In this document: positions 1 through 5,876 of the stretch, piece after piece | Position numbering within the stretch: position 1 is the stretch's first letter | How the letters are laid out: every line of letters starts with the position of its first letter | Origin: Caldifarciminota bacterium RBG_13_43_14 | GTDB lineage: Bacteria; Hydrothermota; Tepidihabitantia; SM23-42 | Direction of reading: 5' to 3' | Assembly (NCBI GenBank): GCA_001771735.1 | Contig: MEUM01000127.1 | Coordinates: forward strand, 1-9,380 | Length of the DNA stretch: 9,380 nt | Position numbers and translations under genes: made by a program | The notes under the pieces: model-generated | Told to the model about the DNA's origin: nothing | Database searches by the model: none | The model's input: the letters and a program-made list of their open reading frames with translations, nothing else

Positions 1-213
1 AAACTACCGACCGGTGCTCTTGGTGTTTATACTTATGTCGAACGTCTTCAACAGGGTCTGAGACAACTCATGACCGGCAATCGGAAGTTCGCGCTTGAAT
101 ACATTACCCGGGACGACATTGCTGCGCTGACCAAAGAAGCAGCTCATATCTCTCGTATACCTTATGTCATGGATGTTGACCGCGAAGAAGCGGAAAAGAT
201 ATTGAACAGCTAA
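1..213 (+). CDS. C-terminal fragment of FMN-binding glutamate synthase-like protein (5' end outside window)
   Basis: Reading frame 1 is open from the first base to a TAA at 211-213 and gives 70 residues. The segment GLRQLMTGNRKF, then EYITRDDIAALT, then ISRIPYVMDVD resembles, from memory, the end of the FMN-binding glutamate synthase domain found in archaeal-type or single-domain GltB proteins. Such enzymes make glutamate from glutamine and 2-oxoglutarate in the cytoplasm. No catalytic or cofactor residue lies in the visible part, so the call rests on this C-terminal similarity and on the glutamate dehydrogenase gene 140 bp downstream on the same strand. I see no hairpin terminator between the two genes, so read-through into gdhA is possible. 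The family is fairly likely, but the exact subunit type cannot be told from this fragment. Confidence 0.6.
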   Translation, partial: KLPTGALGVYTYVERLQQGLRQLMTGNRKFALEYITRDDIAALTKEAAHISRIPYVMDVDREEAEKILNS

Positions 214-217
214 ATCG

Positions 218-247
218 TTCAGATATTTATTGTTCTCTTACTATAAG
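218..247 (+). promoter_or_regulatory. weak candidate promoter for gdhA
   Basis: TTCAGA at 218-223 (4 of 6 matches to TTGACA) and TATAAG at 242-247 (5 of 6 matches to TATAAT) are separated by 18 bp. They lie in the 140-bp gap between the glutamate synthase-like gene and gdhA. The -35 match is mediocre and AT-rich sequence produces such hits by chance. A later start near the TATATT at 327-332 is also possible. The same gap holds a short perfect inverted repeat, TGATA-GA-TATCA at 269-280, which could be a regulator site or chance. Confidence 0.25.
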
Positions 248-343
248 ATTTCTGAGAAAAACCGGCAATGATAGATATCAGAGATTAATGAAAGTGATCA
301 ATACTTTTTCAGAGCTTTCGCTATCATATATTGAAAATTAATT

Positions 344-350
344 AAGGAGA
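344..350 (+). promoter_or_regulatory. ribosome binding site of gdhA
   Basis: AAGGAGA lies 3 bases before the ATG at 354 (the AGGAG core ends 4 bases before it). This is a close but workable Shine-Dalgarno spacing and it fixes the gdhA start. Confidence 0.8.
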
Positions 351-353
351 TTT

Positions 354-1601
354 ATGGCTGAATTTTCAGTGGTTGAAATGGCAATGCGTCAGATCGATCG
401 TGGTGCTGAAGCCCTAAAACTATCAGAAAACCAGATCCGGTTACTGAAATGTTCGAAAAGAATATTAAGAACAACTTTCCCGGTTGAAATGGACGACGGA
501 ACCATACGGCTTTTTACCGGATTCCGCTGCCAGTACAGCGATATCCGAGGTCCAACTAAAGGCGGGGTGCGCTATCATCCCAATGTCAGCGAGGAAGAAG
601 TCATCGCATTAGCGGCATGGATGACCTGGAAATGCGCTCTGGTCGATCTCCCCTATGGCGGTGCCAAGGGTGGAGTGATCTGTGATCCGCTCAAACTTTC
701 CGAGAGAGAACTTGAACATATTACACGCCGTTTTACTGCTGAGATCATGCCGATCCTCGGTCCGGACAAGGATATCCCGGCTCCCGACGTCTTTACGACC
801 TCAAAAACCATGGCCTGGATGATGGATACGTTCAGCATGTTCGCGGGCTATACTGAACCCGCCGTAGTAACAGGAAAACCTGAAGTACTGGGTGGCTCGA
901 AAGGCCGCAAAGAAGCGACTGGTCGCGGAGTTGCGATCATCACCCGAGAATTCTATCGTGCCCAGGGGAAAAAATTAGATGGTTGCACGGTCATTATTCA
1001 GGGATTTGGCAATGTCGGCAGTCATGCTGCTTTATTCCTGTCATTGATGGGCGCAAAGATCATCGCTGTTTCCGATCAGAACACCGGACTCATCGATAAA
1101 AACGGTCTCAATATTCAGGAGTTGATGAATTGCACTGATAGAAACCGTTGCCTTGAACCATATATTGGCGCCACGCATACTAAACCTGATGACATATTCG
1201 ATGTTAAAGCTGATATTCTAATACCGGCTGCGCTTGAAAATCAAATCCGCAAGGATAATGCCGATAGTTTTCAAGTCGGAGCGATCGTTGAAGGTGCCAA
1301 TGGCCCAGTAACTCCGGATGCCGATGAGATCCTTGAGCAAAAAGGCATACACGTTATCCCTGACATTCTTGCCAATGCCGGCGGTGTGATCGTCAGTCAT
1401 TATGAATGGGCTCAAGCTTTATCCGGGCTCTACTGGGAAGAAACTGAGGTTAATGAGAAATTGGAGAAAAAACTTGTTTCCAGTTTCAATGAAGTCTGGC
1501 GCCGTTCACAAAATCTAAAAATACCATTGAGGACCGCTGCCTACGTCGTGGCAATTGCAAGGATTCTTGAAGTGTACAAGTACCGCGGTATTTTTCCATA
1601 G
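354..1601 (+). CDS. gdhA: glutamate dehydrogenase (hexameric type), NAD(P)-dependent
   Basis: This cytoplasmic enzyme interconverts glutamate with 2-oxoglutarate and ammonia using NAD(P). At 415 residues it has the usual length of the small hexameric family. The substrate lysines are all present: K69 (PTKGG), K93 (MTWK) and the catalytic K105 (YGGAKGG), along with the catalytic aspartate D145 (PAPD). Their spacing matches the known Clostridium enzyme (K89, K113, K125, D165) with a constant offset of 20. The Rossmann nucleotide-binding loop is GFGNVG at residues 217-222, and the C-terminal half carries EGANGPVTPDAD and NAGGVIVSHYEW. The ATG at 354 is chosen because AAGGAG (344-349) sits just upstream and the N-terminus has normal length. 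NAD versus NADP preference cannot be decided safely. The gene probably shares a glutamate metabolism locus with the gene upstream and ends at the hairpin at 1616-1646. Confidence 0.97.
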   Translation: MAEFSVVEMAMRQIDRGAEALKLSENQIRLLKCSKRILRTTFPVEMDDGTIRLFTGFRCQYSDIRGPTKGGVRYHPNVSEEEVIALAAWMTWKCALVDLPYGGAKGGVICDPLKLSERELEHITRRFTAEIMPILGPDKDIPAPDVFTTSKTMAWMMDTFSMFAGYTEPAVVTGKPEVLGGSKGRKEATGRGVAIITREFYRAQGKKLDGCTVIIQGFGNVGSHAALFLSLMGAKIIAVSDQNTGLIDKNGLNIQELMNCTDRNRCLEPYIGATHTKPDDIFDVKADILIPAALENQIRKDNADSFQVGAIVEGANGPVTPDADEILEQKGIHVIPDILANAGGVIVSHYEWAQALSGLYWEETEVNEKLEKKLVSSFNEVWRRSQNLKIPLRTAAYVVAIARILEVYKYRGIFP

Positions 1602-1615
1602 GATCGTCAAGCAAC

Positions 1616-1646
1616 AAAAAAGGCGAGCGTAATGCTCGCCTTTTTT
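1616..1646. terminator. bidirectional intrinsic terminator between convergent genes
   Basis: A perfect 13-bp inverted repeat: six A then GGCGAGC, a GTAAT loop (1629-1633), then GCTCGCC and six T. The GC-rich 7-bp core with A and T runs on both sides gives a stem followed by a U tract on either strand. It lies 15 bp past the gdhA stop and 18 bp past the stop of the minus-strand flavoprotein gene, so it should end both transcripts. Confidence 0.93.
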
Positions 1647-1663
1647 ATAGAAAAGAAGGTCAA

Positions 1664-3319
1664 TTAAAAAACATCGATCATACGGGCCAATACCGCCTTG
1701 CCGCGATAATCAGGTAATATAATCGGCGCCTTGCGGGCGGTGTTAATATTTGCGTTCTTGAGTTGAGCTATGTATTTTGGTAAATGCTCCAGGGTCAATT
1801 TTCCGAACGGTAATTTATTGTTCAATATTTGCGACGCAGTTATGCCAGCGCGTCGACCAAAAACCAAACAATCTAAGGTCGAATTACCCATTAAGCGATT
1901 CTTGCCATGCACACCACCGGATACTTCGCCGGCCACTAAAAGGCTTTCAATATTAGTTTTGCCCCACGGGTCAGTTTCGATACCACCATTCTGATAATGC
2001 AGGGTTGGAAAAACGAGTACCGGATCTTTTCGTATATCGAGATCAAAACGTTTGAACATTCGGAACATACCGGGGAATGCTTTTTCAATTGCACCACTAC
2101 CATTCTTAACTTCAATAAGCGGCGTGTCCAGCCAAACACCTTTCATCCCGGTTGGCGTCACCACACCTTTATTGCGTACATAGCATTCACGAATAAAGCT
2201 CGCCGCCTCAACATCGCGAGGTTCAAGCGGATACACGAATGCCTCGCCTTCAATATTGACCGGTTGAGCACCCATTCCTCTGAGCTTCTCGGTAAGCAAT
2301 AAACCGATAATTTGCTGCGGGAAAGCCGCACCAGTAGGATGATATTGTACCGTATCCGTATCACGTAACTTCGCACCTACCCGGTAAGCCATTACAATAC
2401 CGTCCGCGGTTGCGCCATAGTGATTGGTCGTTGGAAAACCGCGAATATGCAGCCGCCCAAAACCACCGGTCGATAGAATCACAACCTTACTCTGAACGAT
2501 TTTGTAATCACCGGTTTCGAGATTAAATAATACTGCCCCAGTAAGACGGTTTCCATCGGTCAAAAATTCAACTACCGGATAGAACTCAAGACACGGTATT
2601 TGCCGGCTCCGGAATTCATCACGGAGCACTCTTAGCTCTTCCATGCCGGTGTAATCCCGGCAGGCATGCATACGCCGTCTCGATGCACCGCCAAAAGCCG
2701 TTTCCACAAAAGTTCCGTCATCATTCCGATCGATCATGGCGCCAAGATCGCATAACCATTTCATGATCAAAGGAGCATCCTCAGCCAATGCCCCGAGTAC
2801 ATCGGGTTTATTGGTAAAATGACCGCCGCCGATCGCATCGAGGAAATGACGCGCTGGTGAATCATTTTCACGATCAGCCGATTGCGTTCCACCTTCAGCC
2901 ATCATCGAATTAGAATCACCGTGTCTCAGTTTATTTACCAGAAGGATTTTATCCTTATTTACACCTTTATCATAAGCCCATAATGCTGCGGTCGTTCCCG
3001 CAAGACCGCCCCCGATTATCAATAAATCCACACTGTAATCAGGATTAGAAAGATTAATCACCTTACTATCAACAACCGGATAGGCCTCCAACAAATCCAC
3101 AACTTCATTGGCGGCCATGTCACCCTTATTTGGACCAAATAAAATCTGCCTTTTGCCACCCGGGGCATAATCTGGATGAACCTGCAGAACTTCATCGCGC
3201 TCGGCCATGGTCATCGCCTTGGGCGTAAAATCCCTACGCGCTTGACGTGTTTTATTAACGATATCAATAAGCTTGCGCATATATTCAGGATAACCTTCTA
3301 TGAATTTCAACTCAGCCAT
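1664..3319 (-). CDS. fumarate reductase/succinate dehydrogenase-like flavoprotein subunit
   Basis: A 551-residue FAD protein that probably interconverts fumarate and succinate, or a related substrate, with the iron-sulfur protein encoded just upstream. The FAD-binding loop is GGGLAG at residues 103-108. The dicarboxylate site of the family is kept: H327 (QYHPTG), T343-E344 and R347 (TEKLRG), the proton-shuttle arginine R368 (PRD), H441 (HYQNGG) and R475 (NRLMGNS). The histidine that binds FAD covalently in SdhA/FrdA appears to be asparagine (N137, SNSMMAEGG), so FAD is likely non-covalent. About 95 residues precede the FAD domain, and only about 76 follow R475, so the usual C-terminal helical domain seems largely missing. 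The start at 3319 is preferred over an in-frame ATG at 3385 because a strong GGGAGG site lies just before it and the longer form would overlap the upstream gene. No membrane anchor gene is adjacent. L-aspartate oxidase is a related alternative, but the iron-sulfur partner argues against it. Confidence 0.85.
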   Translation of the reverse strand: MAELKFIEGYPEYMRKLIDIVNKTRQARRDFTPKAMTMAERDEVLQVHPDYAPGGKRQILFGPNKGDMAANEVVDLLEAYPVVDSKVINLSNPDYSVDLLIIGGGLAGTTAALWAYDKGVNKDKILLVNKLRHGDSNSMMAEGGTQSADRENDSPARHFLDAIGGGHFTNKPDVLGALAEDAPLIMKWLCDLGAMIDRNDDGTFVETAFGGASRRRMHACRDYTGMEELRVLRDEFRSRQIPCLEFYPVVEFLTDGNRLTGAVLFNLETGDYKIVQSKVVILSTGGFGRLHIRGFPTTNHYGATADGIVMAYRVGAKLRDTDTVQYHPTGAAFPQQIIGLLLTEKLRGMGAQPVNIEGEAFVYPLEPRDVEAASFIRECYVRNKGVVTPTGMKGVWLDTPLIEVKNGSGAIEKAFPGMFRMFKRFDLDIRKDPVLVFPTLHYQNGGIETDPWGKTNIESLLVAGEVSGGVHGKNRLMGNSTLDCLVFGRRAGITASQILNNKLPFGKLTLEHLPKYIAQLKNANINTARKAPIILPDYRGKAVLARMIDVF

Positions 3320-3320
3320 A

Positions 3321-3330
3321 GTCCCTCCCT
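3321..3330 (-). promoter_or_regulatory. ribosome binding site that decides the flavoprotein start
   Basis: Read on the minus strand, AGGGAGGGAC ends one base before the ATG at 3319, with its GGGAGG core a few bases further up. It lies in the 13-bp gap after the iron-sulfur gene's stop (3333-3335). It supports the 551-residue start rather than the ATG at 3385, which would overlap the upstream gene by about 53 bp. Confidence 0.75.
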
Positions 3331-3332
3331 CT

Positions 3333-4088
3333 CTATTCGGGTTCAATGTCACGCGCGGTGTATACTTTGCGCAGTTCATCCACACTCATTTTTATCAAAT
3401 CTTCCAGTTCTTTAGTAAATTTACCCTGTATAATTTCTTCAACTCGTTTATTCAAATGTTCGGGCGCAGGAGTGTTGTATTTTCCGTGTAATCTTCTTGC
3501 CAGCTGGGCAAGATTGTACTGGGCGAGTTCAGCCGGGCAGCGCATAGCGCACAGGCCGCATTGAATGCAGTCAAATGATATCTCGGCCATTACTGCAATA
3601 TCGCCGCGTTTTCCGGCGGCGATATATTCCATTACATCAATATCTTGAGGACATGCTTTTGTGCATGAGTTACATCCCAGGCACTTAAGGATCTCGGGAT
3701 AATTGTTCAGCAACGCTTCAATACCAGGACGTAATTTATCGAGGTCATAATCCGAGCGCTCGGCTGGGGTAAATGGTATCTGCGTCAAATACATACCATC
3801 TTCAACCCTGGTCTGACAGGCCATCGCGGTTTTTAAACGGTAATCACCCTCGATCCGGTAAACAGTGGTGCAGGCACCGCAAAAACCGGCCCGGCAACCG
3901 CATGACCTTATCAGTCTATAGCCGGCAAATTCCATTGCCTGCATTATTGTTAATCCGGCCGGTACCCGGTATTTCCGTCCCAGCACCGAAATCGTTACCC
4001 AGTATTGTATCTCTTTTTCGTCAATTCCCGTAACTACCGATCGATTGGACTCGGCAATCTTATCCATTATATTGCTATCTTCGGGCAT
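3333..4088 (-). CDS. fumarate reductase/succinate dehydrogenase-like iron-sulfur subunit
   Basis: A 251-residue electron-transfer protein, the likely partner of the flavoprotein 13 bp downstream. Residues about 30-105 form a plant-type [2Fe-2S] domain with ligands C65, C70, C73 (GCRAGFCGAC) and C91. The C-terminal half has two complete ferredoxin motifs: CLGCNSCTKACP (C136, C139, C142, C146) and CIQCGLCAMRCP (C174, C177, C180, C184). In classical SdhB/FrdB the second motif lacks one of these cysteines and holds a [3Fe-4S] cluster; here the extra cysteine C177 predicts a [4Fe-4S] cluster, as in E-type (SdhE-containing) or thiol:fumarate reductases. No CCG-domain or membrane-anchor gene is adjacent, and there is no signal peptide, so the pair looks cytoplasmic. 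The ATG at 4088 has GAAGGAGG 10 bases upstream; Met8 is a less likely alternative start. Confidence 0.87.
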   Translation of the reverse strand: MPEDSNIMDKIAESNRSVVTGIDEKEIQYWVTISVLGRKYRVPAGLTIMQAMEFAGYRLIRSCGCRAGFCGACTTVYRIEGDYRLKTAMACQTRVEDGMYLTQIPFTPAERSDYDLDKLRPGIEALLNNYPEILKCLGCNSCTKACPQDIDVMEYIAAGKRGDIAVMAEISFDCIQCGLCAMRCPAELAQYNLAQLARRLHGKYNTPAPEHLNKRVEEIIQGKFTKELEDLIKMSVDELRKVYTARDIEPE

Positions 4089-4098
4089 TTCTTAATAA

Positions 4099-4106
4099 CC
4101 TCCTTC
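4099..4106 (-). promoter_or_regulatory. ribosome binding site of the iron-sulfur subunit gene
   Basis: Minus-strand GAAGGAGG ends 10 bases before the ATG at 4088. It is a near-perfect anti-16S match at slightly long spacing and favours this start over the internal Met8. Confidence 0.75.
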
Positions 4107-4153
4107 TAAACCAAAATTTTTTTGAAGTTCTTGAATGCTTTAATGCTGGCTAT

Positions 4154-4181
4154 ATAGTATCCAAAAAAACCTTTATGTCAA
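4154..4181 (-). promoter_or_regulatory. sigma70-type promoter of the iron-sulfur/flavoprotein operon
   Basis: On the minus strand a perfect TTGACA (4176-4181) is followed after 16 bp by TACTAT (4154-4159), with an overlapping TATATA at 4151-4156 as a longer-spaced alternative. The -35 box starts 7 bp after the aminopeptidase stop codon, and the whole site lies in the 100-bp gap before the iron-sulfur gene. The spacer contains a run of seven T. This suggests the redox pair is transcribed separately from the genes upstream. Confidence 0.6.
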
Positions 4182-4188
4182 CCGTCTT

Positions 4189-5217
4189 TTAAGAGATTTC
4201 CGATTCCAGATTACGGATAAAACCCGTAATTAACCGTATGGCTCTTTCAATATCTTTAAGCGAAACGATCTCAGCCGGTGAATGCATATTCCGTACTGGG
4301 ATCGTGACAATGCAGGATGGAATGCCGCTCCGATTAAAGGCGATGAAATCAGCATCCGTACCGGTACTGCGCGTGCTCAATTCGAACTGATAAGGTATAT
4401 CTAAACCATGGGCGGTTTCCACCAATATCCGGGCAAGCTTATCCGGAACAGTCGGGCCTCTTCCGATAACCGGACCAGAACCCAGTACAAACCCCTCATG
4501 CTCCTTAAGCTCGGGATGATCTCCAAAAGTAACATCTATTACAATATTGTAGTCGACCGGCAAACGAAATGATTGTATCTTAGCTCCCAGACCCGTAAAT
4601 TCCTCCTGGCTGGTTGCGACAAAATAAATATTTGTTTTGTGATGCACATTAACCAGCTCATTCATGACCATGATGCCACAAGCAACACCGACTCGATTAT
4701 CAAGGGCTTTCGAAGTCCTGAGATCGGCAGAAAGCTTGCGATAAGGTGAGTAAAAAGTGATACAATCGCCAATCTGGCAATTAGCCCGAACCGATTCAGC
4801 GTTCAACCCGGTATCGATAAAGAGTTTATTTATTGGCACTACTTTCTGAGCTTCGTCAGCGGTCAATAAATGAGGAGGTTTAGCTCCGATGTAACCTCGT
4901 ATTGTCTCCTGTCCATGAACCACGACTTCTTGGCCAGGCAGAATACGCGCATCTGAACCACCGATCTCGGAAAAGAAGATCCGCCCTGAATTATCAATTC
5001 GGTTAACAATAAATCCAATCTCATCGCTATGACATGCGATCATAATACCGGTTTTGTCGGTACCAGGATGATAACCAGTAACACTGCCATCACCTTCTAT
5101 TTTACCCGCTATCGATATTCGATCTAATTCTTGCTTGATCACAATCTGGATATCGCCCTGATATCCTATGCCCGTAGCGCTCACAAGTCTTTCAAGTAAA
5201 ATATCCAGGTACTCCAT
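4189..5217 (-). CDS. M42 family metallo-aminopeptidase (glutamyl aminopeptidase/CelM-like)
   Basis: A 342-residue cytoplasmic two-metal exopeptidase, of the family that builds large tetrahedral complexes and trims peptides. The full set of family residues is visible: metal ligand H63 (ACHSDEIGF), bridging D173 (KALDNRVG), general base E205 and ligand E206 (SQEEFTGLGA), D228 (IDVTFGD) and H312 (NMHSPAE). STGTDAD at 284-290 is also typical, and length is normal. The ATG at 5217 follows the upstream TAG by one base, with GGAG inside the end of that gene, so translation is probably coupled to the PIN-TRAM gene. Old annotations of this family as endoglucanase are misleading. Substrate preference (acidic, hydrophobic or other N-terminal residue) cannot be read from the sequence. 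Confidence 0.93.
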   Translation of the reverse strand: MEYLDILLERLVSATGIGYQGDIQIVIKQELDRISIAGKIEGDGSVTGYHPGTDKTGIMIACHSDEIGFIVNRIDNSGRIFFSEIGGSDARILPGQEVVVHGQETIRGYIGAKPPHLLTADEAQKVVPINKLFIDTGLNAESVRANCQIGDCITFYSPYRKLSADLRTSKALDNRVGVACGIMVMNELVNVHHKTNIYFVATSQEEFTGLGAKIQSFRLPVDYNIVIDVTFGDHPELKEHEGFVLGSGPVIGRGPTVPDKLARILVETAHGLDIPYQFELSTRSTGTDADFIAFNRSGIPSCIVTIPVRNMHSPAEIVSLKDIERAIRLITGFIRNLESEIS

Positions 5218-5218
5218 A

Positions 5219-5845
5219 CTATTTCTCCGTCTTTATTGAGCTATCCGACTGCGCGCTGAAACCGGCATCATTCCTTTCATCAATCCGGCAAAACACAAGA
5301 TTACCGGTTTCCAGTGATAACATAGTACTGACTTTGGCAGCAACGATCTGGTTTAGATACTTACCGCCATTCTCAACTACGATTTTAACACCTTCGATAT
5401 ATCCAACTCCCTCATTGCTATTAAGTCCTCGTTTTAAAATCCTCACATATATCGTCTTTTGAGGAGTAAAGATCGGCGTTAACACCCTATAGAGTTCGCG
5501 AATATCGATGAGTTTGACATTAGGGAACAACCTTGCCTGGCGGCAGACTTCATCGGATACGGTGAAAAGTTTCGCATTCCTGAGCTGCGCGATCTTCAAT
5601 ACTACCAGTTCTTCGGACATACCTCCATCTTTATCCCGTACGAAGTCGATCGATGCATTTCTTTTTAATATACCGATCGATCGTTCACCTTTTGGACCAT
5701 CGAACTTCCTGACTAGATAACGCACTAATGTTGGGATTAATATGCGACCCTCAAAATATTTCCGGTCGAACAACTGTATTACCCGCCCATCGATTATGCT
5801 TGCTGAATCAAGCACGTAGCGGTGTTCGCGTTTAAAAAAAAGCAT
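5219..5845 (-). CDS. PIN domain-TRAM domain protein (YacL-like without membrane helices)
   Basis: A 208-residue protein. Residues about 10-125 match a YacL-type PIN nuclease fold: VLDSASIIDGR near the start (D13, D19), LFTVSDE with D98, then IDIRELYRVLTPIF. Residues about 130-186 form a TRAM domain (EGVGYIEGVKIVVENGG, then TGNLVFC), a nucleic-acid-binding module. Typical YacL proteins are about 350 residues with N-terminal membrane helices; here those are absent and the protein starts directly at the PIN fold. The glutamate normally seen in the P-x-FVLEEL segment appears to be leucine (L44 in PTLVRYL), so the metal site may be incomplete. The last 22 residues are polar and probably disordered. 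The start has AGGAGG at 5850-5855, 4 bases before the ATG. It lies 31 bp after radA and 1 bp before the aminopeptidase. Its biological role is not established from sequence. Confidence 0.85.
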   Translation of the reverse strand: MLFFKREHRYVLDSASIIDGRVIQLFDRKYFEGRILIPTLVRYLVRKFDGPKGERSIGILKRNASIDFVRDKDGGMSEELVVLKIAQLRNAKLFTVSDEVCRQARLFPNVKLIDIRELYRVLTPIFTPQKTIYVRILKRGLNSNEGVGYIEGVKIVVENGGKYLNQIVAAKVSTMLSLETGNLVFCRIDERNDAGFSAQSDSSIKTEK

Positions 5846-5849
5846 AATT

Positions 5850-5855
5850 CCTCCT
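5850..5855 (-). promoter_or_regulatory. ribosome binding site of the PIN-TRAM gene
   Basis: Minus-strand AGGAGG ends 4 bases before the ATG at 5845. It confirms that the protein begins at the PIN domain, with no upstream membrane part: the radA stop codon is only 31 bp away. Confidence 0.75.
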
Positions 5856-5876
5856 GTACAAAGTCACCCGGGAAAA

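Noticed and set aside
214..353. Possible small gene, RNA gene or terminator in the longest intergenic gap
   Set aside because: No ORF with a ribosome site, no tRNA-like fold and no GC-rich hairpin with a T run; only a weak promoter candidate and a short inverted repeat.
1997..2302. Plus-strand open frame of 101 codons inside the flavoprotein gene
   Set aside because: It is antisense to a well-supported coding region, has no recognisable motif and no clear ribosome site; treated as a shadow frame.
3320..3385. In-frame upstream ATG adding 22 residues to the flavoprotein
   Set aside because: It would overlap the iron-sulfur gene by about 53 bp and lacks a ribosome site, whereas the ATG at 3319 has a strong GGGAGG just upstream.
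3300..4033. Several plus-strand frames of 63-86 codons over the iron-sulfur gene
   Set aside because: They are antisense to a gene whose cysteine motifs are all intact, and none shows a family motif.
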